Assembly (NCBI RefSeq): GCF_000734895.2 | Contig: NZ_CP011382.1 | Coordinates: 4,566,700-4,630,699, forward strand | Origin: Calothrix sp. 336/3 | GTDB taxonomy: Bacteria; Cyanobacteriota; Cyanobacteriia; Cyanobacteriales; Nostocaceae | Direction of reading: 5' to 3' | Length of the DNA: 64,000 nt | Part shown: piece after piece, positions 40,988 through 50,274 of the stretch | Layout: the number at the start of each line of letters is the position of its first letter | Position numbering within the stretch: position 1 is the stretch's first letter | Program-made: the position numbers and the translations under genes | Notes under the pieces: generated by a model | What the model saw: the letters and a program-made list of their open reading frames with translations, nothing else | Told to the model about the DNA's origin: nothing | Database searches by the model: none

Positions 40988-41404
40988 GCATCACTAACGC
41001 TTCACTATCGTAGCACAGCTTTGAGAGAAAACCAAGGGGTAAATACAACTTTTTTTATTTTTGTCTTCCAGGTATTACTCACTCCTTTTCTCTGATTGTT
41101 GCCAATTAAGGATTTTGCTGTTGGACTATTTCACGACTAGTCTGAAACCTATCCAGGTCTAAGAACCTTGTCTAATACCGATTGATTAGGCTTCTCTTGG
41201 GGCAAGTGTTACTAATTGTGAATTGATTTGATAGCTGGATATGTGCGCTATTTTGACCAATTAGCGATCGCTGTTTCTTTTCACTCCGCTTCAGAATTGA
41301 TATTATTTGTGGGTGGTGGAGGAAATTTTGAGCAGTTTTATGGTAGAGAAAATGATTTTAGTCAGCTTAAGTGTGATTTTGGGAGGCTGAAAACACTTAA
41401 GCTT
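40988..41404. other. Intergenic gap before the PIG-V-like gene
   Basis: About 417 bp lie between tRNA-Tyr and the chosen start at 41405. The downstream frame is open from 41228, but that extension lacks family-like sequence. No other gene is visible. Confidence 0.4.
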
Positions 41405-42685
41405 ATGGAGAAAATACAAGTTGTTCTAGAAGATTTTTTCGTCAAGCGAGATTTCTTATTTCCGACTGCCATTTGGTTGATCAGTCGCTCCTATATTTGG
41501 ATTGCCATGCTATCTTTAGCTCCCAACCTCCCGATTGCTGGGTCAGAGTCAGTTTTTGGTTGGGATGTATTTGATGCTTGGGATAGTGAGCATTATCGAG
41601 CGATCGCTAGTACTGGATACGAGTTTGTCAATGATGGCAAGCAGCATAATCTTGCTTTTTTCCCTTTATTTCCCCTATCTATCAAGTTTTTAATGTTTTT
41701 GGGTGTACCTTTCACCCTTGCGGGCATTTTAGTCAATAACTTGGCGTTTTTAGCTGCTTTATACTGTTTATACTTCTGGGTAGAAGAGAATCAGGGTACG
41801 GAGGCGGCACGATGGACGGTAATTATTACAGCTTGGTCGCCTCTATCTGTCTTTGGTACAGTTATTTATACTGAGGGTCTGTATTTATTGGCTAGTACCG
41901 CCGCACTCTGGACATTCGACCAACGAAAATATCTTTGGACTGGTTTCTGGGGAGCGATCGCCACTGCTACCCGTCCTACAGGTTTGGCATTGATTCCAGC
42001 ATTATTATTAACCGCTTGGCAACAAAGGCGATCGCCATCTGCTTATTTAGCCGCAGTCAGCACAACCTTGGGCGTAATTGCTTTCAGTATTTACTGTACT
42101 ATCCGCTTTGGTAATCCCACCGCATTTATCCAAGCTCAAAAAGGATGGCGACCTTCCTTTGGTTTTGACTGGCAAAGTTGGTTGAAAATGTTTACGGAAA
42201 TTGCCTGTGGTAAAAATAGTTGGGAAAACTTTACTCTCCTTAATTGGCTGCATCTCTCAATCTTTCTCACCAGTTTGGTAACGATTTATCTCCTATGGCG
42301 CTATCGCCAATCTAAATTTACCAATGTTTTTACCTATGGTTTTTATTCTCTAATCCTATGTATACTTTTATTTGCAAATAGTTGGTTTACTTACAATTTC
42401 CTCTGTGCAGTGACTTTTTGTGGAGGCATCGTGGTACTTCAGCGATATCACAAAAAACTCACACCTATTGCAACCAACTATGCCATCTGTGGCTTGGGTT
42501 TATTGATTAGCTCAGGTAGTGTCATTTCCCTGAATCGCTTAACCTATGGGATTATCCCCCTATCTGTTGCTTTGGGTATTTTTCTCTCACGTCATTTGCG
42601 TTGGGGATATTTACTTTTAGGAGCATTTGCTGTTTTACTTGGCAAACTTGCTGTACTGTTTGCTCGGAATATCTGGATTGGTTGA
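41405..42685 (+). CDS. PIG-V-like mannosyltransferase, integral membrane
   Basis: I choose the ATG at 41405 (426 residues, MEKIQVVLEDFF); an upstream start at 41228 adds 59 atypical residues. The protein has about ten membrane segments. The first loop holds FDAWDSEHYRAIASTGY, which matches the WD-x-x-HY motif of PIG-V (GPI mannosyltransferase II) proteins, and LAFFPLFPLSIK follows. Bacterial relatives add sugars from polyprenyl-phosphate donors to envelope glycans or lipids. No partner gene is adjacent. The membrane glycosyltransferase call is firm; the substrate is unknown. Confidence 0.8.
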   Translation: MEKIQVVLEDFFVKRDFLFPTAIWLISRSYIWIAMLSLAPNLPIAGSESVFGWDVFDAWDSEHYRAIASTGYEFVNDGKQHNLAFFPLFPLSIKFLMFLGVPFTLAGILVNNLAFLAALYCLYFWVEENQGTEAARWTVIITAWSPLSVFGTVIYTEGLYLLASTAALWTFDQRKYLWTGFWGAIATATRPTGLALIPALLLTAWQQRRSPSAYLAAVSTTLGVIAFSIYCTIRFGNPTAFIQAQKGWRPSFGFDWQSWLKMFTEIACGKNSWENFTLLNWLHLSIFLTSLVTIYLLWRYRQSKFTNVFTYGFYSLILCILLFANSWFTYNFLCAVTFCGGIVVLQRYHKKLTPIATNYAICGLGLLISSGSVISLNRLTYGIIPLSVALGIFLSRHLRWGYLLLGAFAVLLGKLAVLFARNIWIG

Positions 42686-43518
42686 CAGTCTGATTTGAGC
42701 GGGAAAGATTCTATCCTTATCCTCGCATCCGTTGGAAACTTCTTGTTGTGGTGTCACTCAGAAATCACAGTCGTTTGGCATTTTCAGTCAAGCTGACACA
42801 GCAATAGACACACTAGCTTGGTAATATACCAGGTATATTCCAGTAATACTGAAGCACGACCTGTCTAGAAAACTGAATTGATAGGGGCTAAATCAAAAGG
42901 TTTAAGCTTTTTTTCAAAGTTGTCTTGATGTTCAACAGTAGAATATACTTTGTCAAAAGCAATGAGACGTTATTTTATTACAAACACCTAGGGCGATCAC
43001 CGAAAGGTGGACTGGAAGTCTATCACTGAAAGGTGGACTGGAAGTTTCTCCCCTTGGGGTGGGTTAAAAGTACCATTCCCTTGGGCTAAAAGCTTACCCC
43101 TACTCTCAGAGCAATCATCTACTAAGGTTATCGATTATCACACTGAAATATTGAAAAAGAGTATGTTTAGCTATCTACCTATTTCCTACGGTGGTTTTCT
43201 GCCAACATATACCTTAGACTGAATTCACAGAAATATCATATTTGTAAATAGATATTTTTTGGGAAACTTGTTTAGTTTTTTCTTGTCAAAGAATTTTACT
43301 TCCGAACAAATATCAATTTTCCCTAAAATCTCACATCTCAAGTTACGATAGCAGTGCTATCTATTCCTAGGTAGTTTCTCTGATTTTCTGTAATCATTAT
43401 TCAAACTTTCAGGATGTCCAGTCCATAGCTGGGAATCTAAATAATATCTACAACCATATTTTTGTATTCAGTACCGTATTTTGGTATCTGTCTTTATACC
43501 CCTTGAAGGAGTTATGAC
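42686..43518. other. 833-bp intergenic gap with short repeats
   Basis: No convincing gene lies here. A 71-codon frame at 43007-43222 overlaps a tandem repeat and has odd composition, so I do not annotate it. The gap holds the 26-bp repeat described separately and probably the promoter of the polysaccharide deacetylase gene. Confidence 0.45.
42996..43045. repeat. Two 24-bp direct repeats at 26-bp spacing
   Basis: ATCACCGAAAGG-TGGACTGGAAGT (42996-43019) and its copy at 43022-43045 differ by one base. Only two units are present. Confidence 0.9.
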
Positions 43519-44433
43519 GTGGAACATGGTAAATCTTCTGCTTTGCCGCAGGGATTGTTAGTGGGACTGGTAGGATTAGCTGGAGCCTTAGGACTAGGTG
43601 TAGTACTACCTATTAATTTACGTAATGCGGATTCCCAAACCAATCAAAATCTAGATATAAAATCGAGTGCTGCAACTACTGCAACTCAGCAGCGGATTGA
43701 AAAATTAAAAGCATCCATGCTGAAAACTTGGCAGCAAGAAGCCAAAGCCAAAGGTTTATCCTATGTAGTACCCCCCAGTCTTCAGGGAGTCGTAATTAAC
43801 CAAGCAACTTTGAGTCCGAGTCAAAAAATCATTGCGTTAACTTTTGATGATGGTCCGTGGAAAGACACAACAGTTCAAGTTTTAGATATTCTCAAACAAA
43901 ATAATATAAAAGGTACTTTTTTTGTTGTTGGTAGAAATTTAAAACTTTATCCCCAGCTTGCCCAGCGAGTCGTTACGGAAGGTCACGCTATCGGTAATCA
44001 TACCTGGAATCATTTTTATCATTACATGAATCCCCAGGCGGCAGCTTTTGAAATTAATAGTACCAACGACTTAATCTATCAAGTTACAGGAGTAAAAACA
44101 ACCCTGTTTCGTCCACCTGGAGGTATGATGCATAACGGGTTAGTCGCCTATGCAAAAAATCAGAAGTATTCTGTTGTGATGTGGTCTTCTGACTCCATAG
44201 ACTATAACCGTCCTGCGGTTCCGCGCTTAGTTGGCAATGTCATGAAATTTGCTAGACCTGGTGGTATTGTATTAATGCATGATGGTGGCGGAAACCGTAC
44301 TAATACAGTTAAAGCTTTGCCACAAATTATTAATAATTTTAAAAAGCAGGGCTATCGGTTTGTGACAATTCCCGAATTGTTAGAAATGCAAGGTAAAAAT
44401 CAAAAAGTAATTGCTACTAAAAAGCCGAAATAG
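43519..44433 (+). CDS. Polysaccharide deacetylase (NodB homology domain)
   Basis: The 304-residue protein uses GTG with GAAGGAG eight bases upstream. One N-terminal membrane anchor lies at about residues 10-30. The NodB domain starts near residue 105 with IALTFDDGPW (catalytic Asp pair), then AIGNHTWNHFYHY (metal-binding His), FRPPGGMMHNGL, and the C-terminal GGIVLMHDGGGNRTNT. These motifs are all intact. Enzymes of this family remove acetyl groups from peptidoglycan or exopolysaccharide; which one is unclear. The protein is probably periplasmic, anchored to the plasma membrane. An ABA4-like gene follows after 29 bp. Confidence 0.92.
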   Translation: MEHGKSSALPQGLLVGLVGLAGALGLGVVLPINLRNADSQTNQNLDIKSSAATTATQQRIEKLKASMLKTWQQEAKAKGLSYVVPPSLQGVVINQATLSPSQKIIALTFDDGPWKDTTVQVLDILKQNNIKGTFFVVGRNLKLYPQLAQRVVTEGHAIGNHTWNHFYHYMNPQAAAFEINSTNDLIYQVTGVKTTLFRPPGGMMHNGLVAYAKNQKYSVVMWSSDSIDYNRPAVPRLVGNVMKFARPGGIVLMHDGGGNRTNTVKALPQIINNFKKQGYRFVTIPELLEMQGKNQKVIATKKPK

Positions 44434-44462
44434 TTTAAGATACTAGCTTGGAATAATTTATT

Positions 44463-44924
44463 ATGTTAGCTACACAGATTTTTAATCTTGGGAATCTCTA
44501 TGTATTACCATTTTGGGCGTTAATGATTTTTCTGCCTAAATGGAAAGTTAGTAAACGGGTAATGGAATCCTATTTACCCTTTGTACCTCTTGCTTTGGCT
44601 TACTTGTATCTCTTTGTGACTAGTGTGACACCAGAGAATGCTCAAGCTTTATCTAATCCCCAGCTAGCAGATATTGCGAAATTCTTTGCTGATGAGAAAG
44701 CTGCCGCTACAGGATGGATACATTTTCTAGTGCTTGATTTATTTGCAGGACGATATATATACTTGCAGGGTCAGAAAACAGGAGTTTGGACAATTCACTC
44801 CTTAGCGTTATGTTTATTTGCTGGACCTTTAGGTTTAATGTCTCATATTTTGACTTATTGGGTTTCCCAGAAATTCCTAAACCCCATTGGGAATACTACA
44901 CCTGATTTGAGTAGCGCTGAGTGA
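44463..44924 (+). CDS. ABA4-like membrane protein (DUF4281)
   Basis: The 153-residue protein has four hydrophobic segments (about 8-25, 38-55, 85-105, 115-140). It contains NLYVLPFWALMIFLP, AATGWIHFLVLDLFAGRYIYLQG and GPLGLMSHILTYW, a pattern typical of the ABA4-like family. The plant member acts in neoxanthin formation; cyanobacterial members have no settled role. It lies 29 bp after the polysaccharide deacetylase and may share its transcript. Confidence 0.85.
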   Translation: MLATQIFNLGNLYVLPFWALMIFLPKWKVSKRVMESYLPFVPLALAYLYLFVTSVTPENAQALSNPQLADIAKFFADEKAAATGWIHFLVLDLFAGRYIYLQGQKTGVWTIHSLALCLFAGPLGLMSHILTYWVSQKFLNPIGNTTPDLSSAE

Positions 44925-44936
44925 TGATTAGTGATT

Positions 44937-44966
44937 CGGTAGTGTTAACATCAAATATCACTACCG
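44937..44966. terminator. Bidirectional hairpin between ABA4-like and DUF3181-like genes
   Basis: CGGTAGTG (44937-44944) pairs perfectly with CACTACCG (44959-44966) around a 14-nt loop. It lies in the gap between convergent genes. Confidence 0.7.
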
Positions 44967-44983
44967 CAACTTACTGTGAATTG

Positions 44984-45295
44984 TTAAATTTCCTTTTGGT
45001 ATTTTTCCAAAATATCTACCAAAGACACCTGACACTGAACAGGTAGAAGATTGATTAGGGGTAATTCTTTTTTGCCGCCGCCAATTTTAACAGGAATCGA
45101 TTCTAAGATTTGTATCACGTCATTCTCATGAATTGACTGATTACTAGTAATTAACGGGTAAACTTTCTCCGCAATCACTGTGTGCAAATGGGCATCTGAT
45201 AGATATAAATGCCATTTAGCGATATCGATATAAATATTTTCGCCAATTTCGGCTGCTAGGGCTTCCAGAATTTCTGTAGTATTAGTTTTAGCCAT
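44984..45295 (-). CDS. DUF3181-like cyanobacterial protein
   Basis: I choose the ATG at 45295 (103 residues, MAKTNTTEILEALAAEIGE). It contains IYIDIAKWHLYLSDAHLHTVIAE and the GGGKKELPLINLLP segment that marks the DUF3181 family, found only in cyanobacteria and plastid-bearing relatives. It is a soluble alpha-helical protein without a catalytic motif. Function is unknown. The next gene on the same strand starts 98 bp upstream of it. Confidence 0.75.
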   Translation of the reverse strand: MAKTNTTEILEALAAEIGENIYIDIAKWHLYLSDAHLHTVIAEKVYPLITSNQSIHENDVIQILESIPVKIGGGKKELPLINLLPVQCQVSLVDILEKYQKEI

Positions 45296-45393
45296 CAGCA
45301 CCACCTTGAAGAATCTTTAATTGATATTATCGCGTAGTTGTTAGTCAAACTGCTACGACAATTAGGGATGACTCCAGGGTAATAACTATACCT

Positions 45394-45651
45394 TTAGGTA
45401 GATTTTGGTGGATTGTCTGAGTAGTTGGCGATCGCGCTAATGTAAATCAGATGTACTAGTAAGACAGCAAACCAGCTACCAGTCACATAGGGCAACCATT
45501 GCCAAGTCATGTGTAGAAAGTTATGGAAAAACCATAATCCGGAGTTAGAAGCACTGAATAGTGCCACATGGAAGGCAAAATTCATGCGATCGTCGATTTT
45601 ACGGAAAGCAGGATCATTGCGATCTGGTTGACGAGGCCAACGGGGAGGCAT
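45394..45651 (-). CDS. Small two-TM cyanobacterial protein
   Basis: I choose the ATG at 45651 (85 residues, MPPRWPRQPDRND). A Pro/Arg-rich N-terminus is followed by DDRMNFAFHVALFSASNSGLW and two hydrophobic segments (about 20-40 and 50-70), a layout like the 2TM-domain family. No catalytic motif is seen. It may share a transcript with the DUF3181-like gene downstream. Confidence 0.65.
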   Translation of the reverse strand: MPPRWPRQPDRNDPAFRKIDDRMNFAFHVALFSASNSGLWFFHNFLHMTWQWLPYVTGSWFAVLLVHLIYISAIANYSDNPPKST

Positions 45652-45859
45652 AGGCGATTTCAGCAGGGACAATTCAACTTAACATTTCCACATCATACTA
45701 GTAGTTGATGCCATCAGGGAATCAAAAAATCTACATTCCCTACACGAAAATACTAGGCTATTTCCTGGGGAAGCTAACTAAGGAGCGATCGCCAAGACTG
45801 ATTATGCTCTATAGTCGCTGTCTGTTCAGTTGTTTTTGGAGTCTAAATAACGATATTCC

Positions 45860-46072
45860 GTGGCTCAAAAGAAGTTAAAACAGCCTCTGATTTATACCTA
45901 TGATTATCCAGTGAGTGATTACGAAGATAACAGTGTGTATCTAGTTATTTACTTGAACGGCAGAAAAATTAGAGAACTCAAAAATGAAAATGCCGATTGG
46001 TTACTCAAAGTTTTAGAAAGTTGGGAAAGTCCAGAAGATATTCAGGCACTTTTAAGCTCATATCACTACTAA
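45860..46072 (+). CDS. Small soluble hypothetical protein
   Basis: The 70-residue product starts with GTG and reads MAQKKLKQPLIYTYDYPVSD, then VYLVIYLNGRKIRELKNE and WLLKVLESWESPEDIQALLS. Composition is that of a real small protein, with beta strands followed by an alpha helix. I do not recognise a family or a function. It is a single gene about 310 bp upstream of ndhO on the same strand. Confidence 0.6.
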   Translation: MAQKKLKQPLIYTYDYPVSDYEDNSVYLVIYLNGRKIRELKNENADWLLKVLESWESPEDIQALLSSYHY

Positions 46073-46381
46073 AAATTCTCCAGCTATTGCCACAGATGAA
46101 GGTTCATTGTCATCGCACAAGATAAACTTATGTACCTTTGGTTAGGTAAATTGTTTATATAGATTACACAATGTCTGTTTTTTCTGAGCATTCCCTTTGT
46201 CAATGATATAATGATATCTATCAGATATTCTTATGGATGTCATTCCCCAAATAATTTCCCCAATTCTCAACCAAAAGACAGTCTTTATAATTTGTTCCCG
46301 TCAGTTACCTGAAATATATCGACGGCGATCGCAAGCTACAATCCTGTATGAATGTAATCTATGCAATCATGAGGGGAACCT

Positions 46382-46597
46382 ATGTCTGTCAAAAAAGGTG
46401 AAATGGTGCGCGTCGTTCGGGAACAACTAGAGAATAGTCTGGAAGCGAAAGCCAGTGATAGCCGTTTACCCAACTATCTTTTTGAAACTCCAGGAGAAAT
46501 TGTTGATATTAAGGGTGAGTATGTCTTAGTTAAATTTACCCAAGTACCCACACCCAATATTTGGTTACGTTTAGAACAAATCGAAGCATTTCAATAG
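46382..46597 (+). CDS. ndhO: NAD(P)H-quinone oxidoreductase subunit O
   Basis: The 71-residue protein follows a GAGGGGAACC ribosome-binding site. It starts [20 protein letters not shown] and contains [20 protein letters not shown] and [16 protein letters not shown], typical of NdhO. It is a peripheral, cyanobacteria/plant-specific subunit of the photosynthetic NDH-1 complex, which drives cyclic electron flow and respiration. A competing frame at 46233-46430 overlaps its start and is not supported. A malate dehydrogenase gene follows 97 bp downstream. Confidence 0.92.
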   Translation: MSVKKGEMVRVVREQLENSLEAKASDSRLPNYLFETPGEIVDIKGEYVLVKFTQVPTPNIWLRLEQIEAFQ

Positions 46598-46694
46598 AAA
46601 GTGACTGGCTATTGGGGAACTTAGGACTAGGTGTAACTATCAACATAAATGCCTAAATCCCCAATTCCGCCATTTTAACCAGGAGGAATAACTT

Positions 46695-47684
46695 ATGGTA
46701 AATTCCTTTGCCTCTTTATCCATCTGCCACTCATCCCGTGTGACAATTATTGGTGCTGGTAGGGTTGGTAGCACCCTTGCCCAACGAATTGTTGAAAGTA
46801 ATTTAGCAGACGTAGTGCTGTTAGACATTGTACCAGGAATGCCCCAAGGTCTAGCCTTGGACTTAATGGAAGCTAGGGGAATCGAATCCCATAATCGCCG
46901 CATTTTGGGTACAAATGATTATGCAGACACAGCCAACTCAGAAATAATTATCATCACTGCGGGGTTTCCCCGTCGTCCGGGAATGAGTCGAGATGACTTG
47001 CTTCTGACGAATGCCAAAATAGTTGTAGAAGCAGCAAAACAGGCGATCGCCTATTCTCCCAATGCCATTTTTCTTGTTGTCACCAACCCCCTAGATGTGA
47101 TGACATACCTGACGTGGCAGGCGACTGGTATAGAAAAGAACCGGATTATGGGAATGGCTGGGGTGCTTGACTCTGCTAGATTTGAGGCTTTTATTGCCAT
47201 GGAACTAGGGGTTGTACCGACAGATGTAAAAGCCATGGTGCTTGGTAGTCATGGTGACTTAATGGTTCCTCTGTCACGTTATGCAACGGTTAACGGTATC
47301 CCGATTACGGAATTACTCGATTACAGTACTATTGAGCGTTTGGTGCAGCGTACCCGTAACGGAGGTGCGGAAATTGTGGAACTTATGCAAACAGGTGGAG
47401 CCTTTTTTGCTCCGGCTTCTGCTGCCTGCTTGATGATAGAATCTATTCTGATGAACCAATCCCGGATTCTGCCAGTAGCAGCCTATCTGCAAGGAGAGTA
47501 CGGGTTAAATGATATTTTTATCGGTGTTCCGACTCGTCTGGGTTGTGGGGGTATCACGAGTATCTTGGAATTAAACTTAACAGCAACTGAATTACAAGCT
47601 TTACATACTTCTGCCGAATCTGTACGTCGTACTATCCAACGAGCTAAAGATATTATTTTGGCTGGGATTGGAGGGGATATTTAA
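46695..47684 (+). CDS. mdh: Malate dehydrogenase (LDH-like family)
   Basis: The 329-residue protein has an AGGAGGAA ribosome-binding site. The Rossmann motif is TIIGAGRVGSTLAQRI, then the Asp of VLLDIVPGMPQG, which selects NAD(H). The substrate loop AGFPRRPGMSRDDLL has the Arg expected for malate rather than lactate. The catalytic region has MGMAGVLDSARFEAFIA and the His in VLGSHGDLMVP. It interconverts malate and oxaloacetate. A short N-terminal extension of about 15 residues precedes the fold. It converges with the DUF3318-like gene. Confidence 0.93.
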   Translation: MVNSFASLSICHSSRVTIIGAGRVGSTLAQRIVESNLADVVLLDIVPGMPQGLALDLMEARGIESHNRRILGTNDYADTANSEIIIITAGFPRRPGMSRDDLLLTNAKIVVEAAKQAIAYSPNAIFLVVTNPLDVMTYLTWQATGIEKNRIMGMAGVLDSARFEAFIAMELGVVPTDVKAMVLGSHGDLMVPLSRYATVNGIPITELLDYSTIERLVQRTRNGGAEIVELMQTGGAFFAPASAACLMIESILMNQSRILPVAAYLQGEYGLNDIFIGVPTRLGCGGITSILELNLTATELQALHTSAESVRRTIQRAKDIILAGIGGDI

Positions 47685-47741
47685 CGGGAGACAGTTGTGA
47701 AAGCAAATCCTAGCAGTCGTAGAAATAGAACTGAGGAGGAA

Positions 47742-47779
47742 TTAGGGAGAGGGGAAAATCAAAATTCTCTTCTCCCTAA
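47742..47779. terminator. Hairpin between convergent mdh and DUF3318-like genes
   Basis: TTAGGGAGA (47742-47750) pairs with TCTCCCTAA (47771-47779), with further AGGGG/TCTCTT-type partial pairing inside. It lies between two convergent stop codons. Confidence 0.7.
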
Positions 47780-47791
47780 ATATATTGAGAA

Positions 47792-48439
47792 TTAATACAT
47801 ATCTGACTCTTCGGTGTTTTTCGATTTAGCTTTAGCTTTGTTAGCACTACGTTTGAGGGCAGATAGACGAGCTTCATAGCGCGATCGCTGTCTTTTACTG
47901 GGAGCTTTTTCTACCAGAGTTTTTAAAGCACTACCCAGACTTTTATAGGCGTTAGGTAGACTATAGCCGAAACGTTGGGCGAGGGCGATCGCCTTCTCGT
48001 CAGCTTCGACCATTTCCTTTAACTGCTTTTCACCATTATTTTTTTGATATAAGCGCCAACCAGAAACGCCACACAGCGCCATCGCTAGCAATAGCAGTAG
48101 TCCATCTTGTACCCATAATTCACCAACCGCACCACCTAAACCAATTGCCAATGCAGCCATTTCCCAGCCATCTCTGGGAATAGTATCGTTTTGGATACGA
48201 GCAACTTCATGCCAAAACAGCAGGTTCCTCTGATCCATCGCCAAATCATCCCATTTCACCAAGTCAATTTGAATTTCTACTTGGTCTTTGCTAATTTCTT
48301 CGCTACGGATCAGGGGTGGATTGACTTCAGTCGTACCTTCAACCACAACCCAGCTCTGCAATTCTGGTGGCAGTAAGCCTTTTAACCGCCGAAGTTCACT
48401 CATTTCCGCTTTGGCAGAGGAGGTTACATAGGATGTCAT
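47792..48439 (-). CDS. DUF3318-like membrane protein
   Basis: The 215-residue protein contains AEMSELRRLKGLLPPELQSW, a DLVKWDDLAMDQRNLLFWHEVARIQ-type stretch with HEV, and two closely spaced membrane segments at about 95-135. A helical region and a Lys/Ser-rich basic tail follow. This layout fits DUF3318, known only in cyanobacteria. The WHE motif recalls metalloprotease-like helices, but a full HExxH is not present. Function is unknown. Confidence 0.75.
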   Translation of the reverse strand: MTSYVTSSAKAEMSELRRLKGLLPPELQSWVVVEGTTEVNPPLIRSEEISKDQVEIQIDLVKWDDLAMDQRNLLFWHEVARIQNDTIPRDGWEMAALAIGLGGAVGELWVQDGLLLLLAMALCGVSGWRLYQKNNGEKQLKEMVEADEKAIALAQRFGYSLPNAYKSLGSALKTLVEKAPSKRQRSRYEARLSALKRSANKAKAKSKNTEESDMY

Positions 48440-48789
48440 AGAATCCAGCCCTAGAATATATCAGTATAAAGTGAGAGTATCACTTTGGATTGTAGCTATT
48501 TTCGATTTGAGATTTGAGATTTGGAATTGATAAGTAGAAATTTTTGAGTTTTATTTTTCATTATTGAGATAATTTAACCTTATGCCCTAGGTCTATTCTC
48601 GCCTATATCCCTGTGTATAGGGAAAAATTCTATCCTTTTCCTTGCTTCCATCGCTTTCTCTAAAATTTTTCATGAACCGGAAGCAACTTCTGGCATTTTC
48701 TGGATCCTTTTCAACTGCCACCGTTTTTACGCAACGAGGTAGGGTGACAGAATCTACCAACCCTCTGGCTCGAATTCAGTTCAACATAA
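48440..48789. other. Intergenic gap with GAGATTT repeats
   Basis: A 350-bp gap contains GATTTGAGATTTGAGATTT (about 48507-48530), a short heptamer-like tandem repeat. No gene is visible. Confidence 0.5.
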
Positions 48790-49275
48790 TTATTCCCGTT
48801 TTTTGTCTCTAATTTCTTGTAATCTCTCTTTAGGGACACCTAATATCCTGGAAAGAGGTAATAGCAAGTTATCGTCTAGGGGTTCCCCTGCGTAGATGCT
48901 ATCTAATTCGAGGGGTGAGACTTTGAAGCTGTCGCAGAACTTGCTAAACTCCTGCTTCCCCAGGTCTAATTCTACTTGACGCTCTTTGAGTAGTTGAGCG
49001 ATCGCCCTAGTTCCATGTTTGGCAGGTTCACTCATCTTAATGTATTTCTTCATCAAGTCCTTGACTTGAGGGGCATCAGCACCGGAGGATTTGAGTAAAT
49101 CTTGGCAAGCTTTTTGCAGAGCTTTAGTTAATCTTGCCTCTTCATTGAGAAACCTGATAATCTCATCGGCATATTCTTGTTTAAAGAAGCCAGCTATTTC
49201 ATTTTGATAGTAGATGGGAAGATATTTTTCACTCTCACCTAAATGCCAATCTAGAGGTTCGTTGCGTAGGGACAT
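48790..49275 (-). CDS. Hypothetical soluble protein, possible HTH at C-terminus
   Basis: The 161-residue protein starts MSLRNEPLDWHLGESEKYLP. It is mainly alpha-helical, charged, and lacks membrane segments. The C-terminal part (FCDSFKVSPLELDSIYAGE, then LLLPLSRILGVPKERLQEI) resembles a helix-turn-helix of the XRE type, but this is weak. I do not recognise a family. It appears to be a single gene. Confidence 0.6.
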   Translation of the reverse strand: MSLRNEPLDWHLGESEKYLPIYYQNEIAGFFKQEYADEIIRFLNEEARLTKALQKACQDLLKSSGADAPQVKDLMKKYIKMSEPAKHGTRAIAQLLKERQVELDLGKQEFSKFCDSFKVSPLELDSIYAGEPLDDNLLLPLSRILGVPKERLQEIRDKKRE

Positions 49276-49572
49276 AGCTTAAGTCAGGGTAGAAGCAAAT
49301 TTTCGCACTCCTATTATTCCCAAGCTATTCAGAAAAATAATACTGCCATCTGCAAAAATGAATGAAATTGATGGATTAGATGTTCCTAATCCCCAATTGC
49401 ATTGCATTATCCCAAAATATCCCAAACCTGAGCGATCGCCTTGCTGACTGTCAAACCCTCGTTCTGAAGTGAGGCTAGCCTGAAAACAACGACAATCACA
49501 GGTTAAACAGTTATGAGTATCAACTTTTCAGTCGTTCACAAACAAGTTTCACCACAAAGATGGTGTTGATAA

Positions 49573-49803
49573 CTAATGACTGTTCACCTTCGACTCTTGA
49601 CTGATTGCCATATCTCTAATTAGAGATAATCGAGATTGCACGTAATCACTCAAAAAATCGGTTTCTTGGCAATTGAGTGCAGCTTGGTTTTTAGTCTGTT
49701 TTACCAGCCACTGTACTAAGGTGGCATCATCTAGCTGTAATAGTGTCTTACTTTGGGTCGTTTCTACTACAGACCACAGTTGACGCATAATATTAGGAGT
49801 CAT
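49573..49803 (-). CDS. Small hypothetical protein
   Basis: The 76-residue product starts MTPNIMRQLWSVVETTQSKT and contains LLQLDDATLVQWLVKQTKN and ETDFLSDYVQSRLSLIRDMA. It is alpha-helical and balanced in composition, so it looks like a real gene. I do not recognise a family. No close operon partner is seen. Confidence 0.6.
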   Translation of the reverse strand: MTPNIMRQLWSVVETTQSKTLLQLDDATLVQWLVKQTKNQAALNCQETDFLSDYVQSRLSLIRDMAISQESKVNSH

Positions 49804-50274
49804 CCGACCTCCACATTAATCTTGTTTTCAGGATACATAATTTAAGTCGAAGCGTCCGGTCTGAAGCCACAACCTGACATAAGTGTTATTAAAAACTTAA
49901 TAAATTGATGTATTAGTTGATGAACATTCAGATTGCATGACTGTCATGGTGAATACAAGGTTATCAGCCCAGGTGGAAAACAGATGAACAATGAACATTT
50001 AGCTATAACGAGGAAAAGCTGATGATTTGGTGGTTTGGGCTTGTATATTCATGTCAAAGTCAACCGAAAATCACTAATTTTGCAGTGAATTTTCATGAAT
50101 TTTACTATTACCAATTGTGAAATATTTACCGAATAGGTGTTTCACTATCCAATCTGTCACAATCCCTTTTAACCATCTTTTTGTAAAAAAATATTAATTT
50201 CTGAGACTTTGTTTTCCATGTACTGATTATTCCCATTTTCTGACTGGAATTTATCTCGGAATTGCATACTTTTG
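49804..50274. other. Intergenic gap downstream of the KDPG-type aldolase gene
   Basis: This AT-rich gap of about 470 bp has no supported gene; a 66-codon frame at 50126-50326 overlaps the aldolase end and looks random. No strong repeat or hairpin was found. Confidence 0.4.

Noticed and set aside
43007-43222. 71-codon frame after the PIG-V-like gene
   Set aside because: Its start lies in the 26-bp repeat and its composition is unlike a protein.
46233-46430. 65-codon frame overlapping ndhO
   Set aside because: It overlaps the start of the well-supported ndhO in another frame and has no family pattern.
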